A DNA stretch of 64,000 bases from Rhizomys pruinosus (lineage: Eukaryota; Chordata; Mammalia; Rodentia; Spalacidae). Positions 1 to 10,220 of the stretch are shown piece by piece. The notes under the pieces are model-generated. The model did not search any database. It was not told the DNA's origin and was given only the letters and a program-made list of their open reading frames with translations. Where the stretch lies: NCBI GenBank assembly GCA_009823505.1, contig VZQC01005897.1, forward strand, positions 96,796 to 160,795, in the 5' to 3' direction. The position numbers were made by a program, and so were the translations under genes. The stretch's first letter is position 1, and each line of letters starts with the position of its first letter.

Positions 1-101
1 TTACAGACGGTTCTCAGCCGCCATGTGGGTGCTGGGGATCGAACCCGGGTCCTCTGTAAGAGCGGTCAGCGCTCTTAACCCCTAGGCCATCTCTCCAGCC
101 C
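1..101 (-). repeat. B2 SINE, cut by window edge
   Basis: Read on the minus strand, this begins with the B2 head (ggggctggagagatgg) and carries a tRNA-type B box (gggttcgatcc) followed by 'cccagcacccacatggcggc'. Only the tRNA-derived half and a little of the body are inside the window. The A-box region differs slightly from the other copies ('aggggttaag'). Confidence 0.93.
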
Positions 102-125
102 TTGTCAAAATAATTTATTCTTTTT

Positions 126-394
126 TTGTTGTTCTTTTTTTTTAAATTTTTTTTTATTAATTTTATTTATTTCTGTATGTGTATGAATGTACTGTCTGCA
201 TGCAAGTTTGTGCACCCGTGTCGTGCAATGCTGCGGAGGTCAGAAGAGGGTCTCGGATTCCCCTGGAACTGGAGTTCTCCTGGAATTGGAGTTTCAGACG
301 GTTCTCGGCCGCCATGTGGGTGCTGGGGATCGAACCCGGGTCCTCTGCAAGAGCGGTCGGCGCTCTTAACCGCTAGGCCATCTCTCCAGCCCCG
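126..394 (-). repeat. B2 SINE, full length, young subfamily
   Basis: The poly(T)/AT-rich tail is at the left and the tRNA-like head at the right, so the element is transcribed leftwards. It has an intact A-box region (cctagcggttaagagcg) and B box (gggttcgatcc). Its body holds two successive versions of the 'ctccagttccagg' motif, a feature shared with the other young copies in this window. It has inserted at or near the 3' end of the L1 that starts at about 395. The equivalent copy at 25770-26028 sits at the same junction. Confidence 0.93.
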
Positions 395-419
395 ATGTAT
401 CTGTTTCTTATCTCGAGTT

Positions 420-1625
420 CCTTCATCCCCTTTACCCCATGGTTCCTTGTATGTTCTTCCTTCCTCCCTTTGTCTTTCCTTACCCCTGACTAGACTTCCA
501 TTGTGTAAATGTATCACATTTTCATTATCCACGCTTCAGTTATAGGACATTTAAGTTGTTTCCATTTCTTAGCTATTGGGAAAAGAGCAGTAACAAATAT
601 GGATGTACAGGTATCTCTACAGTAGGATGAGTCCTTTGGGTATGTGCCAAATAGTGATATAAACCAGGTCATATGGCAGGTTTTCATTTAGTTTCTTAAG
701 TGTTCTCCACACTGCTTTCCCATAGTGGTTGCATGAATTTGCAGTCTACCAGCAGTGATTGAGCGTTCCCCTTTCCCCACATCTTCTCCAGCATTTGGTA
801 TCTTTGTTCTCTTGAACTTAGCCAATCTGACTAAGTTCAAGATGAGATCTTAGAGTGTTTTGATCTGTATTTCTCTAATTACTAAAGATGTTGAACACTT
901 TTTATTGCATTTCTTAGTCACTTTTATTTCTTCGACTGTGAACTCTCTGTTCAGGTCCCTTGCCTGTTTATTGGGTCGTTTGTTTTCTTGTTTCTTTGTT
1001 TTTTTGAGTTCTTTATATATTGTGGATATTAATCCTCTGTCAGATGTGAAGCAGGTGAAGACTTTCTCATACACAGTAGTTTTTCTCTTCACTTTTTAGC
1101 TTATTGAAGCCCCAGTTGTTGACTGTTGACCTTAATGTCTGAGCAACTGATGTTGGATCTAAAAGTACATTCCTACACCTATGTCTTTTATGGCATTACC
1201 TAGGTTTTCTTGTAGCAGTTTCAGTGTTTCACATTTCATATTGATGTCGTTGATCTATTTGGAGTTAAGTTTTGTGCAGGGTGGAAATAAAGAGTCCAAT
1301 TTCATTCTTCTATAGATGGAGATCTAGTTTTGCCAGCACAATTTGTTGAAGATGCTGTCTTTCCTCCATTGTGTGTTCTTGGCATATTTGTCAAATATTA
1401 GGTGGCAGAAATTGTAATAACTCTTGTTTGGGTCCTCTTTGTGTTCCATTGATCTGTGTGCCTGTTTTTGTGCCAGTACCATGCTGTTTTTATGACTATA
1501 GTTCCGTAATATAGTTTGAGATCCGGTATGGTGATCCCCCAGCATTGCCCAAGATTGCTTTGGCTATCCAGGGTCTTTGGTGATTCCATATCAATTTTAG
1601 GATGTTTTTATCTAGCTCTGTGAAG
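420..1625 (-). pseudogene. L1 ORF2 C-terminal region, first assembled unit
   Basis: The minus strand reads '[20 protein letters not shown]', 'FNKLCWQN', a stop, then 'ISIYRRMKLDSLFPPCTKLN', 'ETLKLLQENLGNAIKDIGVG' and, after another frame change, 'VYEKVFTCFTSDRGLISTIY' and 'ARDLNREFTVEEIKVTKKCN'. These match the mammalian L1 ORF2 C-terminal region in order. Stops (for example after CWQN and at LNSK-stop) show it is a pseudogene. The most distal piece, toward 420, contains 'WNNLNVL'-like sequence and the 3' end. Confidence 0.87.
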
Positions 1626-2119
1626 AGTGTCATAGGAATTTTGATGACATTGCCTTGAGTCTATAGATTGGTTTTGATAAGATTGTCATTTTTCAGAATA
1701 TTAATTCCACCAGTCCATGAGCACAGTAGGTCCTTCAATGGCCTGGTGTTTTATTCCATCTCATTCTTTAAAGATTTAAAATTTTTACTGTAGAGATCTT
1801 TAATGTCTTTGGTTGGGTTCATCCTAGATATTTTATTATTTTGAGGCTATTGTGAATAGGAGGGTTTCCATGTACTCTTTTTCCAGTTGCTTGTTATTGA
1901 TACATAGAAAGGCTACTGATTTTTGTAAGTTGATTGTATAACCTAGCACTTTGCTGAATGTAGTGATCATTTCCATGGAAATTCAATGGTGGAATTTTTG
2001 GGATCTATTACATATAATATCATCTGCAAATAGTGATAATTTGACCTCTTCTTTTCCAGTTTGTACTACTTTAATTTCTTTTTTTGTCTTATTGTGCTAG
2101 TAAGAGTTTCACGCACTAT

Positions 2120-2154
<35 letters not shown>

Positions 2155-2209
2155 TTTTTTATCTTTTCGAGACAGGGTCTCCCTGTAGCCCCAGCTGTCC
2201 TGGAACTCA
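709..2209. repeat. Unit 1 of 1.5-kb tandem duplication within the L1
   Basis: This unit begins 'cacactgctttcccatagtgg' and is repeated from 2211. It ends inside a B1 SINE immediately before the 'n' at 2210. It is about 98 percent like unit 2. It has a longer (TTTA)n run (2119-2157) and keeps 'ggctactgat' near 1910, which unit 2 lacks. Confidence 0.92.
2150..2209 (-). repeat. B1 SINE fragment truncated at the contig join
   Basis: The sequence 'gagacagggtctccctgtagccccagctgtcctggaactca' is the minus-strand 3' half of a B1. It stops at the 'n'. The complete insertion is seen at 3632-3755 and at 27930-28070 at the equivalent L1 position. Confidence 0.9.
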
Positions 2210-2210
2210 N
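2210..2210. other. Single ambiguous base, probable contig join
   Basis: A lone 'n' separates a B1 SINE cut in mid-element from L1 sequence already seen 1.5 kb upstream. This is what an unmerged contig overlap looks like. Confidence 0.88.
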
Positions 2211-3645
2211 CACACTGCTTTCCCATAGTGGTTGCATGAATTTGCAGTCTACCAGCAGTGATTGAGCGTTCCCCTTTCCCCACATCTTCTCCAGCATTTG
2301 GTATCTTTGTTCTCTTGAACTTAGCCAGTCTGACTAAGTTCAAGATAAGATCTTAGAGTGTTTTGATCTGTATTTCTCTAATTACTAAAGATGTTGAACA
2401 CTTTTTTGCATTTCTTAGTCACTTTTATTTCTTTGAGTGTGAACTCTCTGTTCAGGTCCCTTGCCTAACTGTTTATTGGGTCATTTGTTTTCTTGTTTCT
2501 TTGTTTTTTTGAGTTCTTTATATAATGTGGATATTAATCCTCTGTCAGATGTGAAGCAGGTGAAGACTTTCTCATACACAGTAGGTTTTCTCTTCACTTT
2601 TTAGCTTAATTGAAGCACCAGTTGTTGACTGTTGACCTTAATGTCTGAGCAACTGATGTTGGATCTAAAAGTACATTCCTACACCTATGTCTTTTATGGC
2701 ATTACCTAGGTTTTCTTGTAGCAGTTTCAGTGTTTCACATTTCATATTGATGTCGTTGATCTATTTGGAGTTAAGTTTTGTGCAGGGTAGAAATAAAGAG
2801 TCCAATTTCATTCTTCTATAGATGGAGATCTAGTTTTGCCAGCACAATTTGTTGAAGATGCTGTCTTTCCTCCATTGTGTGTTCTTGGCATCTTTGTCAA
2901 ATATGAGGTGGCAGAAATTGTAATAACTCATGTTTGGGTCCTCTTTGTGTTCCATTGATCTGTGTGCCTGTTTTTGTGCCAGTACCGTGCTGTTTTTATG
3001 ACTATAGTTCTGTAATATAGTTTGAGATCTGGTATGGTGATCCCCCAGCATTGCCCAAGATTGCTTTGGCTATCCAGGGTCTTTTGTGATTCCATATCAA
3101 TTTTAGGATGTTTTTATCTAGCTCTGTGAAGAGTGTCATAGGAATTTTGATGACATTGCCTTGAGTCTATAGGTTGGTTTTGATAAGATTGTCATTTTTC
3201 AGAATATTAATTCCACCAGTCCATGAGCACAGTAGGTCCTTCAATGGCCTGGTGTCTTATTCCATCTCATTCTTTAAAGATTAAAAATTTTTACTGTAGA
3301 GATCTTTAATGTCTTTGGTTGGGTTCATCCTAGATATTTTATTATTTTGAGGCTATTGTGAATAGGAGGGTTTCCATGTACTCTTTTTCCAGTTGCTTGT
3401 TATTGATACATAGAAATTTTTGTAAGTTGATTGTATAACCTGGCACTTTGCTGAATGTAGTGATCATTTCCATGGAAATTCAATGGTGGAATTTTTGGGA
3501 TCTATTACATATAATATCATCTGCAAATAGTGATAATTTGACCTCTTCCAGTTTGTACTACTTTAATTTCCTTTTTTGTCTTATTTTGCTAGTAAGAGTT
3601 TCACGTACTATTTGTTTGTTTGTTTGTTTTTCCGAGACAGCCCCA
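2211..3645. repeat. Unit 2 of 1.5-kb tandem duplication within the L1
   Basis: Colinear with 709-2209, with scattered substitutions and small indels. Examples are a 13-base loss near 3415, 'tctttgtcaaatatgagg' in place of 'atttgtcaaatattagg', and (TTTG)n where unit 1 has (TTTA)n. It leads without a break into the complete B1 and the rest of the L1. Confidence 0.92.
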
Positions 3646-4450
3646 GCTGTCCTGGAACTCACTCTGTAGACCAGGCTGGCCTTGAACTCACAAAGATCCT
3701 CCTGCCTCTGCCTCCCAAGTGCTAGGAGTAAAGGCGTGTGCCACCATGACCAGCAACTCACGCACTATTTTGAAAGAGAGTAGAGATAATGAGAGTCTGG
3801 TTCCTGATGTTAATGGAAATGCTTCCAGTTTTTCTCCATTTAGAATGATATTGGCTGTGGGTGTGTTATATATAGCTTTAATTATGTTGAAGTATGTTCC
3901 CTCCAGTCCAATTCCCTCTAAGACTTTTAACATGAATGCATGTTGAATTTTGTCAAAGACCTTTTCTGCATCTGTTGAGATGACCATGTGATTTTTGTCT
4001 GTAAGTCCATTTATATGATTTATTACATTTATTGGCATATATATATATATATATTTTTTTTTTTTGAACCATCCCTGCATGTCTGGAATAAAGCCAACTT
4101 GATCAGGTCGATGATCTTTTTGATGTGTGTCTATGTGGTTTATGAGTATTTTGTTCAGAATGTTTATGTCTATGTTCACTAGGATATGGGCCTACAGTTT
4201 CCCCTTTTTGTTGTGTCCTTATATGTGTTTTATTATTAGAGTGATACTGGCTTCATAGAAGAAGTTTGGGATTTATTCCTCTGTTTCTATTTTTTTGAAT
4301 AATTTAAGAATTACTGTTTGTAGATCTTTGAATGTCTGGTAGCATTCTGCTGTGAATACATCTGGGCCTGGGCTTTTTTTAGTTGGGAGGTTTTATATTT
4401 GCTGTTTCAGTTTCCTAATTTGTTATGGCTCTGTTTAAGTTGTTGGTTTA
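3440..4450 (-). pseudogene. L1 ORF2 reverse transcriptase remnant
   Basis: ORF2p reverse-transcribes L1 and SINE RNA at the target site. The minus strand carries '[18 protein letters not shown]' (about 4380), 'FYEASITLI' and then an open stretch (4179-3760) with 'INILNKI', '[13 protein letters not shown]', '[19 protein letters not shown]', '[16 protein letters not shown]' and '[20 protein letters not shown]'. These are the standard L1 reverse transcriptase blocks in order. A (TA)n/poly(A) expansion interrupts the part after GWF. A B1 SINE at 3632-3755 splits the domain. Beyond it the FADD catalytic motif is encoded at 3528-3517, followed by 'IDPKNSTIEFPWK'. The element keeps the catalytic aspartates but is interrupted and frameshifted. 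Confidence 0.88.
3632..3755 (-). repeat. B1 SINE inserted in L1 ORF2
   Basis: This is a minus-strand B1 with 'tgtagaccaggctggccttg' and 'cctcccaagtgctagg', ending 'gccaccatgaccagc'. The flanking 'cacgtactattt' on the left and 'cacgcactattt' on the right form the target-site duplication within the L1. Its 3' (left) part is slightly shortened. Confidence 0.93.
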
Positions 4451-4539
4451 ACTTTGGTGGTGTCCATGGTTTTAGAAAGTTATCTTTTTTTCTTTTTTTT
4501 TTTTTAGATTTTCAAATTTAATATAGTATAGACGTCTAA

Positions 4540-4760
4540 AGTATTCCCTTTCAATATTCTGGATCTTTTTGGTGTCTGTTATGTTCCCCCCTTGAAGGCG
4601 AGATGAGTTCCTTGCACACAACAAAAAGATGGATTTTGTTACTTAATCCATTCTACCAGCCTGTGTCTTTTGACTGGGGAGCTGAGGTAACTGATATTTA
4701 GTGACATTATTGAAATATATCTATTAGTTACTTTAATTCATCATTTTAATTCATCTGTGT
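4540..4760 (-). pseudogene. L1 ORF2 endonuclease remnant (5' stub)
   Basis: The minus strand reads 'MSLNISYLSSPVKRHRLVEW' then 'NPSFCCVQGTHL'. These correspond to the start of the L1 apurinic-type endonuclease domain (consensus pattern SLNINGLNSPIKRHRL ... FCCLQETHL, which contains an active-site glutamate). Here the glutamate of QETHL is glycine (QGTHL). The rest of the endonuclease (roughly 380 residues between this block and the reverse transcriptase) is absent, so the domain is dead. Confidence 0.82.
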
Positions 4761-4799
4761 TCTTCATCCTAGTTTGTGTTTCTGTAATTATACCTTCCT

Positions 4800-5750
4800 T
4801 TATCTTTCTGTAAACTCTTGGGTATAGTCATTTCTGTCTTCAGTGCTCTGTATTACTTCAAGTATTTTCTGTAGGAATGGATTGGTGGAAGTGAATTCTT
4901 TTTGTCTATTCCTGCCATGGAAAATTTTCTGTTTTCCTTTCACTATGATAGGTAGTTTTGCTGGGTAAAGTATTTCTATGTTGGCTTTCATGGTCATTTA
5001 CAATGGGAAATACTTTGGTCCAGACTCTTCTGGCTTCCATAGTTTGCATTGAGAAGTCAGCTGTAATTCTTACTGGTTTTCCTTTATACATAACTTGTTT
5101 TTCTCTAACATCTTTCAGTACATTCTCTTTGTTTTGTACATTTCCTGTTTTTTCTATGATATGCCATGGGGAGTTTCTGTTCTGGTCCTGTCTAACTGGT
5201 TTTCTATATGCTTCTTGTATCTGTATAGGTATGTCTTTCCTTAATTTAGGGACTTTGTCTATAATCCTGTTGATGCTCTACTTAACACCATTGGCCTGAG
5301 ATTATTCTCCTTCTTGTATGCCTGTGATGTGTAGAGTTGGTCTTTTTATGGTGTCCCACATTTCCTGAATATTCTATCTTTGTGTGTTTGAATTTGTTTA
5401 TAGTTTTTGAGAAGTCCAGTTCTTCAAATTTATTGTTCATTCTTGATCTTAATGTTTTCCACTTCATTTCTTCTGCTTGTGAGGCTTTCTTCTTTCATTT
5501 CAAATTGACTTACTGAGTTTTTCAATTCCATCTTCATTTTGGCTTGGATTTTCTTCAATATTTCTATCTCTTTGTGAATTCACTTTTCAAGTCCTGAATT
5601 GTTTTTGTTATTTCATTCAGTCGCATATTTGTACTTTCTTGAGCTTCCGTCATAAGTTTATGCCTCGCCTCTTTGAGTTCTTTGAGTCATTTGTTTTTGT
5701 GTTAAGTTCTTTGATCATGTTTATGATTGTTCTTTTAAATTCTGTATCAT
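4800..5750 (-). pseudogene. L1 ORF1 remnant (RNA-binding chaperone protein)
   Basis: ORF1p is the L1 trimeric RNA-binding protein that coats L1 RNA in the cytoplasmic particle. Minus-strand frames give pieces matching known rodent ORF1: 'QEMWDTIKRPTLHITGIQE' near 5370-5300, 'YKGKPVRITADFS' near 5085-5050 (the KGKP-R-TADLS block of the RNA-recognition/C-terminal region) and 'NTLPSKTTYHSERKTENF', also seen in frame as 'ILYPAKLPIIVKGKQKIF', near 4960-4900. The last reading ends at a stop at 4800, the natural end of ORF1. The pieces lie in different frames, so the gene is frameshifted. The N-terminal coiled coil should be at 5400-5750 but is poorly preserved. Confidence 0.85.
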
Positions 5751-6407
5751 GGGGATCCTCAGGATGATTCTCATTGTAGTACACTTCTGGAGGACTGGTT
5801 GGATTTTGTTGGGAACATATTCTTTTGGTATTTCATATTATTTGTGGGGGTTTTTTGTTGCCATTTGAGCACATGGATGTCTTTTATCAATTCTGAGTCC
5901 AATACAATATTATTCTGCCTTTATTTAGTTGAAATTTGGTTCTGTTTCTATTGTGGACATAGCTTGGTTGCTTTTTTCTCAGGTATGAAAAGTTAGTTGG
6001 TGTATGCTTTAGGTTCTTGCAGGGTAGTAGGCTTGTCTGGTTAGTAGGCAGGTCTGTGGTTACAGAACAGGAACCCACCAAGGGCAAGATGGGGGTGGGA
6101 TGGGGACAGCCTGTGAAGGGTCTAAGAAACAGAGTGCAAGGAGAGAGTGGAGCTGCTCAGGCAGCATGGAACTCCAGAGTAAGTGGATCTCCAAACAACA
6201 TTTCTTCATCTCTATAGAAAGGTGATCCTTTCAGACATATGAACTGTGCATGCCCAGAACACTGTATATTAATGCAGACATTTGAAGTTTTTCAGTCTCA
6301 GAAATCTGTTCCAATGATCCTCCATTTGAAGGGAGTCAGTTGCCTACCCATAGTTTAGGTGAGAGACAATATGCTGTAGTAGTTATGAGGGAGTCCTACA
6401 CAGATTG

Positions 6408-6660
6408 TTTCAGTGCATTTGCATGTGCACACATGTATACATGCACATGTATGTGAAGGCCAGACGTCACTGATTGGGCTAGACTCGTCTGGCTAACCAG
6501 TCCTAGGAATCCACCTGTTTCCAACTACCCAGAGCTGGGATTACTGGCACATGCCTCTTGGTCTTGCTTTCTTATGTGAGTATGGAAGGTAGTCCAAAAC
6601 GGGTCCTTATGCTCGCTCAGTAAGCACTTTTATCTATTGAGCCTTCTCAGCCCAGGGCAC
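6408..6660 (-). repeat. B4/RSINE-type SINE (copy A)
   Basis: The pattern 'gtgaaggccagacgtcactga ... aatccacctgtttccaactacccagagctgggattactggcacatgcc ... gcaagcac-like ... attgagccttctcagccc' matches the B4 family on the minus strand. It is old and diverged. A copy lies at 30875-31130. Confidence 0.75.
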
Positions 6661-8229
6661 TTTTTTGCCTCCATGCTTTTATGATCAGTGGCCTGCAGGT
6701 TGGTATGGGGTCTGAACCAAGCAAATGAGCTCACATCCGTGCTCTGTTTTTTCCTCACACATGCCTACTGAAGAATGAAAGTCCTCTTCGACTGCTAAAG
6801 TTTGGGGTTTACCACTGTTAAATTCATGAGCCTTCCATGCCTGTGCCCTGGTTCATGCTTCTAGACCCCATCTTATTATTCCGTAGGAGTAGGAGAGATC
6901 ACAGTAGGGTCTTCCAATAACACTCCAGAGTTAGCTTTGGAAATGTGACCTCTTCTTTGTTCACTTCACTCTTGCATGTTACAGACCCATAGCTCCTGGC
7001 TTCCTTTCCCTTTGAATATTCACTGGTTAACATATCGAGGTCTTTGTTCTCCCGTGCCATTGTGTGAATCACATTGATTCCAATGTGCTGTTCAAGAGAT
7101 AAGGGGTTTTGAGTTGTAATAACATAATGAATTTGACATTCTGCTTCATTTCTTTCTGTGGTGACAGTCCCCGTCCCCATACCTCCATTTGCCAGAGATG
7201 AATATTTAGAGATCTGTATGATAGTAAGAAAAACTTACCAGGAATGTATGAAGACTTTTGAAACTTGAATCCTAGAGCACACTGGACTTTGAGTGAACTA
7301 GAAAGCTTATGGATACCGGGCTAAGGCTGAAAAGAAGAAAAAAAAAACACACCAGGTATGCATCTCAGTGAAATTTGGGGGCACCCTCTCCAGACTGTTT
7401 TCAGAACCAAGGCTGTGGGTCTGAAAGTCCAGTGAATTGGCCAATTTAGTCCACATTTTCTTATTGTATGGTATTAATTTAGAACTAAGGAGGGAAAAGT
7501 GCCCTGGCATCTGTCTATTTAAATAGAAGCAAAACTCAAAGACTTAAAAAATTCTTTTTTGAGCATATGTAATAAATTTATGTGGGTATGATTTTCTCAA
7601 ACACTAGCTAGGCCACAATGGGACATCACACCAAGGAACATAGAGCCCAGCATCAAAATGACAGTTGGATTTGAATTAAGAATTTCATTAGAACCATTTG
7701 ATTTTGAAATTCTTGTGTGTCTGTCTTTATATTGCTGAACCATTTTTGAAAAGAATTTAGAAAAAAACTGAGTCTGCCTTTCTTTGAAAGTGAGGCAAAT
7801 ACCAACTGAGTATTGTCATGCCACTGAAGGAGACAAATACCGAGAGCTGGAATATATGACTTTGTAGTAGTGACACCATGCTATGAGGAAACTTTGAAGT
7901 GGTTTGTTAGACAGACATGTTTTCAGAGTCTACCGCTTTTGGTAGGTATTAGAAATGGAAGCTGATGATAGGAACATTCGTTGCACAGAAACTGAATCAG
8001 AGGAAGAAGACTCCATGGCATGGAGTCGGGCAATGGCATTATAATGAAGCTCAGGGATTTTGGATGCTTGGAAAATGAAAGCAGAGCAGTGGAAAAATCC
8101 AAGAATATTTTCTTAATAGGTTGTATTAAGACCAAGCAGACTTTTCTTCACTGTAAATGATAGGCCATTTGTCACTCCAACTGAATTTGCAGTTAGTTAA
8201 CAAAAGAAGTGAATTCCTCTCCAACTGAA
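6661..8229. other. Single-copy-like DNA, no gene recognised (copy A)
   Basis: I see no repeat or exon signature here. A 93-codon open frame (7180-6899, minus) is preserved identically in copy B, but it has no recognised motif and no convincing splice sites. I treat it as chance. Confidence 0.6.
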
Positions 8230-8234
8230 GGTAA

Positions 8235-8301
8235 GTGTGTGTATAACATAAGCATGTACATGCACACACTCATGCACACACACATGCACACACACGTGCT
8301 C
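8235..8301. repeat. CA-rich microsatellite (copy A)
   Basis: An interrupted run of 'cacaca', 'catgcacaca' and 'gtgtgtat' units. Copy B (32740-32800) has a different arrangement of the same units. Confidence 0.75.
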
Positions 8302-9539
8302 TTGTCCATTTGCTCACAGCTAAACCATGCTGAGTGACCCTACACGTAGAAGCTTAGGCTCATTTCAACTGGGGACTCATAGATGAGGTTGCAAAGTTTT
8401 CACATAGATTAATTGCCTTGCTTAGGAATCTTCCTAGGATGAGCAAAGTGGTAATCTTAAGGAAGTTTTGTCGTCTTCATGATATTATGTTTTCATTTTT
8501 TCCTCTAGTCTTGGTTTGCCTGTGCACCAAAAGCCTTCATTTTTATTTTAATAACCACAGCAGGCTTTGGAAAGTGCAGAGTCTCATCCCATATGTGGGA
8601 TTGTCCCATTTGCGGGATAGGCAAATGTTTTTAAAGTTCAGGTGAGCCTGTCAGGAAATCAGTTCCCTCCGATTAATAGTAGTCTTACAAAGCTAAAACT
8701 TCCCAACTTACAGAATGCACTCGATATTCTAGAACATTACCCAACTTCACAGTTTGTAATCTCAGTGGTGTTATGAGCCATGGTAACTAAGAAAAATTTC
8801 ATTTTATTCAAGATGTAAAATTATGCATTAACTTGGGATTTAGAAAAGAATACAGCATCTTTGGAGATTTTAGGACCAGGATAAATAACATCAAGGAAGC
8901 TAAACCAAAAGAAAGGAAAGCTTTTTACACAGCTCTGCCCACACCGTCTTTGGTATTTTGTGTGAGGGTCTTCTTATTCTTTCTGGAGTGCTAGCTCATG
9001 GGGGACAGAAAGCATTGGTTTCTCTCCCTGGTAATTGCCAAGTTGGCCTGTAGGGGGATGCTCAGCAAGTGTCCTGTGTGGGGTGATTTAATTGCACAAC
9101 CAAAGACACACACTACAGATGGATATTTTGATTGGCTGCTGGTTCTGACACATGTTGTGACACTAAGTAATTCAGAAGATGATTTTCCCCAAAGTTTGCA
9201 TGAATTCTCTGCCTGCCAGGAATAACCATTTGACACATTAATAGCTTTGAAACCTAATATGGGTCAATTTTGATGGTGTGTCCTTTCTACAAAAATGTGT
9301 ACTTGAAAGCTTTTATGACAAGACGATCAGAGAGCAAAATTATTTCTGAGTAATTATCCCACTTTCTGTTAAAGTTTGTTCCATTAACTTTAATCATGAG
9401 TTCTGTTTGATATGTGCTCCAGTACAGCCCAAGCAGAGGCTCTGGCAAGCACCGCTAGTGAGATGCAGGGTCACAGAGGCCACTTGCTACCTTCCATTGC
9501 CAGTCTCTTACCTGTCTTTTCTTGTCCCTTTTCTTTTCT
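8302..9539. other. Single-copy-like DNA, no gene recognised (copy A)
   Basis: AT-rich sequence without recognisable repeats. A 33-codon tail of an open frame (9127-9225, plus) is identical in copy B but has no family match I recognise. The stretch 8900-9065 differs from copy B by many small indels although both flanks are almost identical. Confidence 0.55.
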
Positions 9540-9584
9540 TTTCTCTTCTTTTCTTCTTCTTTTTTTTTTTTTTTTTCTTTTTCT
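9540..9584. repeat. Pyrimidine-rich TTTTC/T tract
   Basis: An expanded T/C tail of the adjacent minus-strand B1. Length and interruptions differ from copy B (34070-34130). Confidence 0.8.
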
Positions 9585-9720
9585 TTGAGACAGAGTCTCC
9601 CTTTTGTCCCAGCTGGCCTGTAACAGTATATAGACCAGGTTGTCTTCCATCTCACAGAGATCCTCCAGCCTCTGGCTCCCCAGTCCTGTCATTAAAGGCC
9701 TGCACCACCATGCCCTGCTT
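9585..9720 (-). repeat. B1 SINE (copy A)
   Basis: Minus-strand B1 with 'tttgagacagagtctccctt' at its 3' side and 'attaaaggcctgcaccaccatgcc' at its 5' side. Moderately diverged. Confidence 0.88.
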
Positions 9721-9748
9721 TTTCACCTTTTTTTGGGGGGGGGGTCTT

Positions 9749-9888
9749 TTTGAGACAGGGTCTCCCAGTAGCCTCAGCTGCCCTGGAACTCACTCTGTAG
9801 ACCAGGCTGGCCTTGAACTCATAAAGATCTGCCTGCCTCTGCCTCCCAAGTGCTAGGATTAAAGGTGTATGCCACCATGCCCAGCTTG
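9749..9888 (-). repeat. B1 SINE (copy A)
   Basis: A well-preserved minus-strand B1 ('tgtagaccaggctggccttg', 'cctcccaagtgctaggatt') preceded by a T/G homopolymer tail. It lies directly beside another B1, so two insertions are in tandem. Confidence 0.93.
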
Positions 9889-10009
9889 CTTTTTTACTTT
9901 TTAAGCCGAACAAATTTCTCTCTGAAATTCTTTATTGTTGTCTCTTTGGGTGCTTTTGTTGAGGATTTGTTTTTACAAGTCTATTTTCTGCCTTTCTCAT
10001 AAAAGTATA

Positions 10010-10220
10010 AACTACACAAAAATAGGGCACTTGTCTATAACTCTGATGTTAGAATAATACCTGGCATATTGTGCACACAGGATAAGTATTTGCTGAATGA
10101 ATGAAAATGACAAAGGGTTTCTGTGCATCATTTGTTCGTTCATAAGTTTATGTCAAGTTCCTATTATTTGCCTGGTACTTTTCTATGTGCCAAGATTTTA
10201 ACAGCGAACAGGATATTGGT
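10010..10220 (+). repeat. Old MIR/L2-type 3' ends (copy A)
   Basis: 'acctggcatattgtgcacacaggataagtatttgctgaatgaatg' resembles the conserved MIR/L2 3' motif (cctggcacatagtaggtgctcaataaat). 'tatttgcctggtacttttctatgtgccaagat' resembles a second such relic. Highly diverged, so the family call is tentative. Confidence 0.5.

Larger units (their letters stand above)
395..6230 (-). mobile_element. L1 LINE, defective, 5' end at right (copy A)
   Basis: Minus-strand translation gives, from high to low coordinates, L1 ORF1 (about 5750-4800), the first part of the ORF2 endonuclease (about 4720-4560), the reverse transcriptase (about 4450-3440) and the C-terminal region (down to about 420). The order is colinear with rodent L1. 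Three things break it: most of the endonuclease is missing, a B1 SINE sits in the reverse transcriptase region (3632-3755), and the segment 709-2209 is repeated at 2211-3645 across an 'n'. Many stops and frameshifts mean it cannot move by itself. The right boundary near 6230 is approximate and is taken from where L1-like sequence appears to stop. Confidence 0.9.

Noticed and set aside
126..545. Recurring 60-140-codon frames such as 'GLGFPWNWSSPGIGV' in several places
   Set aside because: These are translations of B2 SINE bodies and occur wherever a young B2 lies. They are not genes.
6899..7180. 93-codon open frame on the minus strand, identical in copy B (31365-31646)
   Set aside because: Identity simply follows from the near-perfect duplication. 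No known motif, signal peptide, Kozak support or splice context was seen.
9407..9913. 149-codon plus frame and overlapping minus frames
   Set aside because: Almost entirely translated B1 SINEs and their homopolymer tails.
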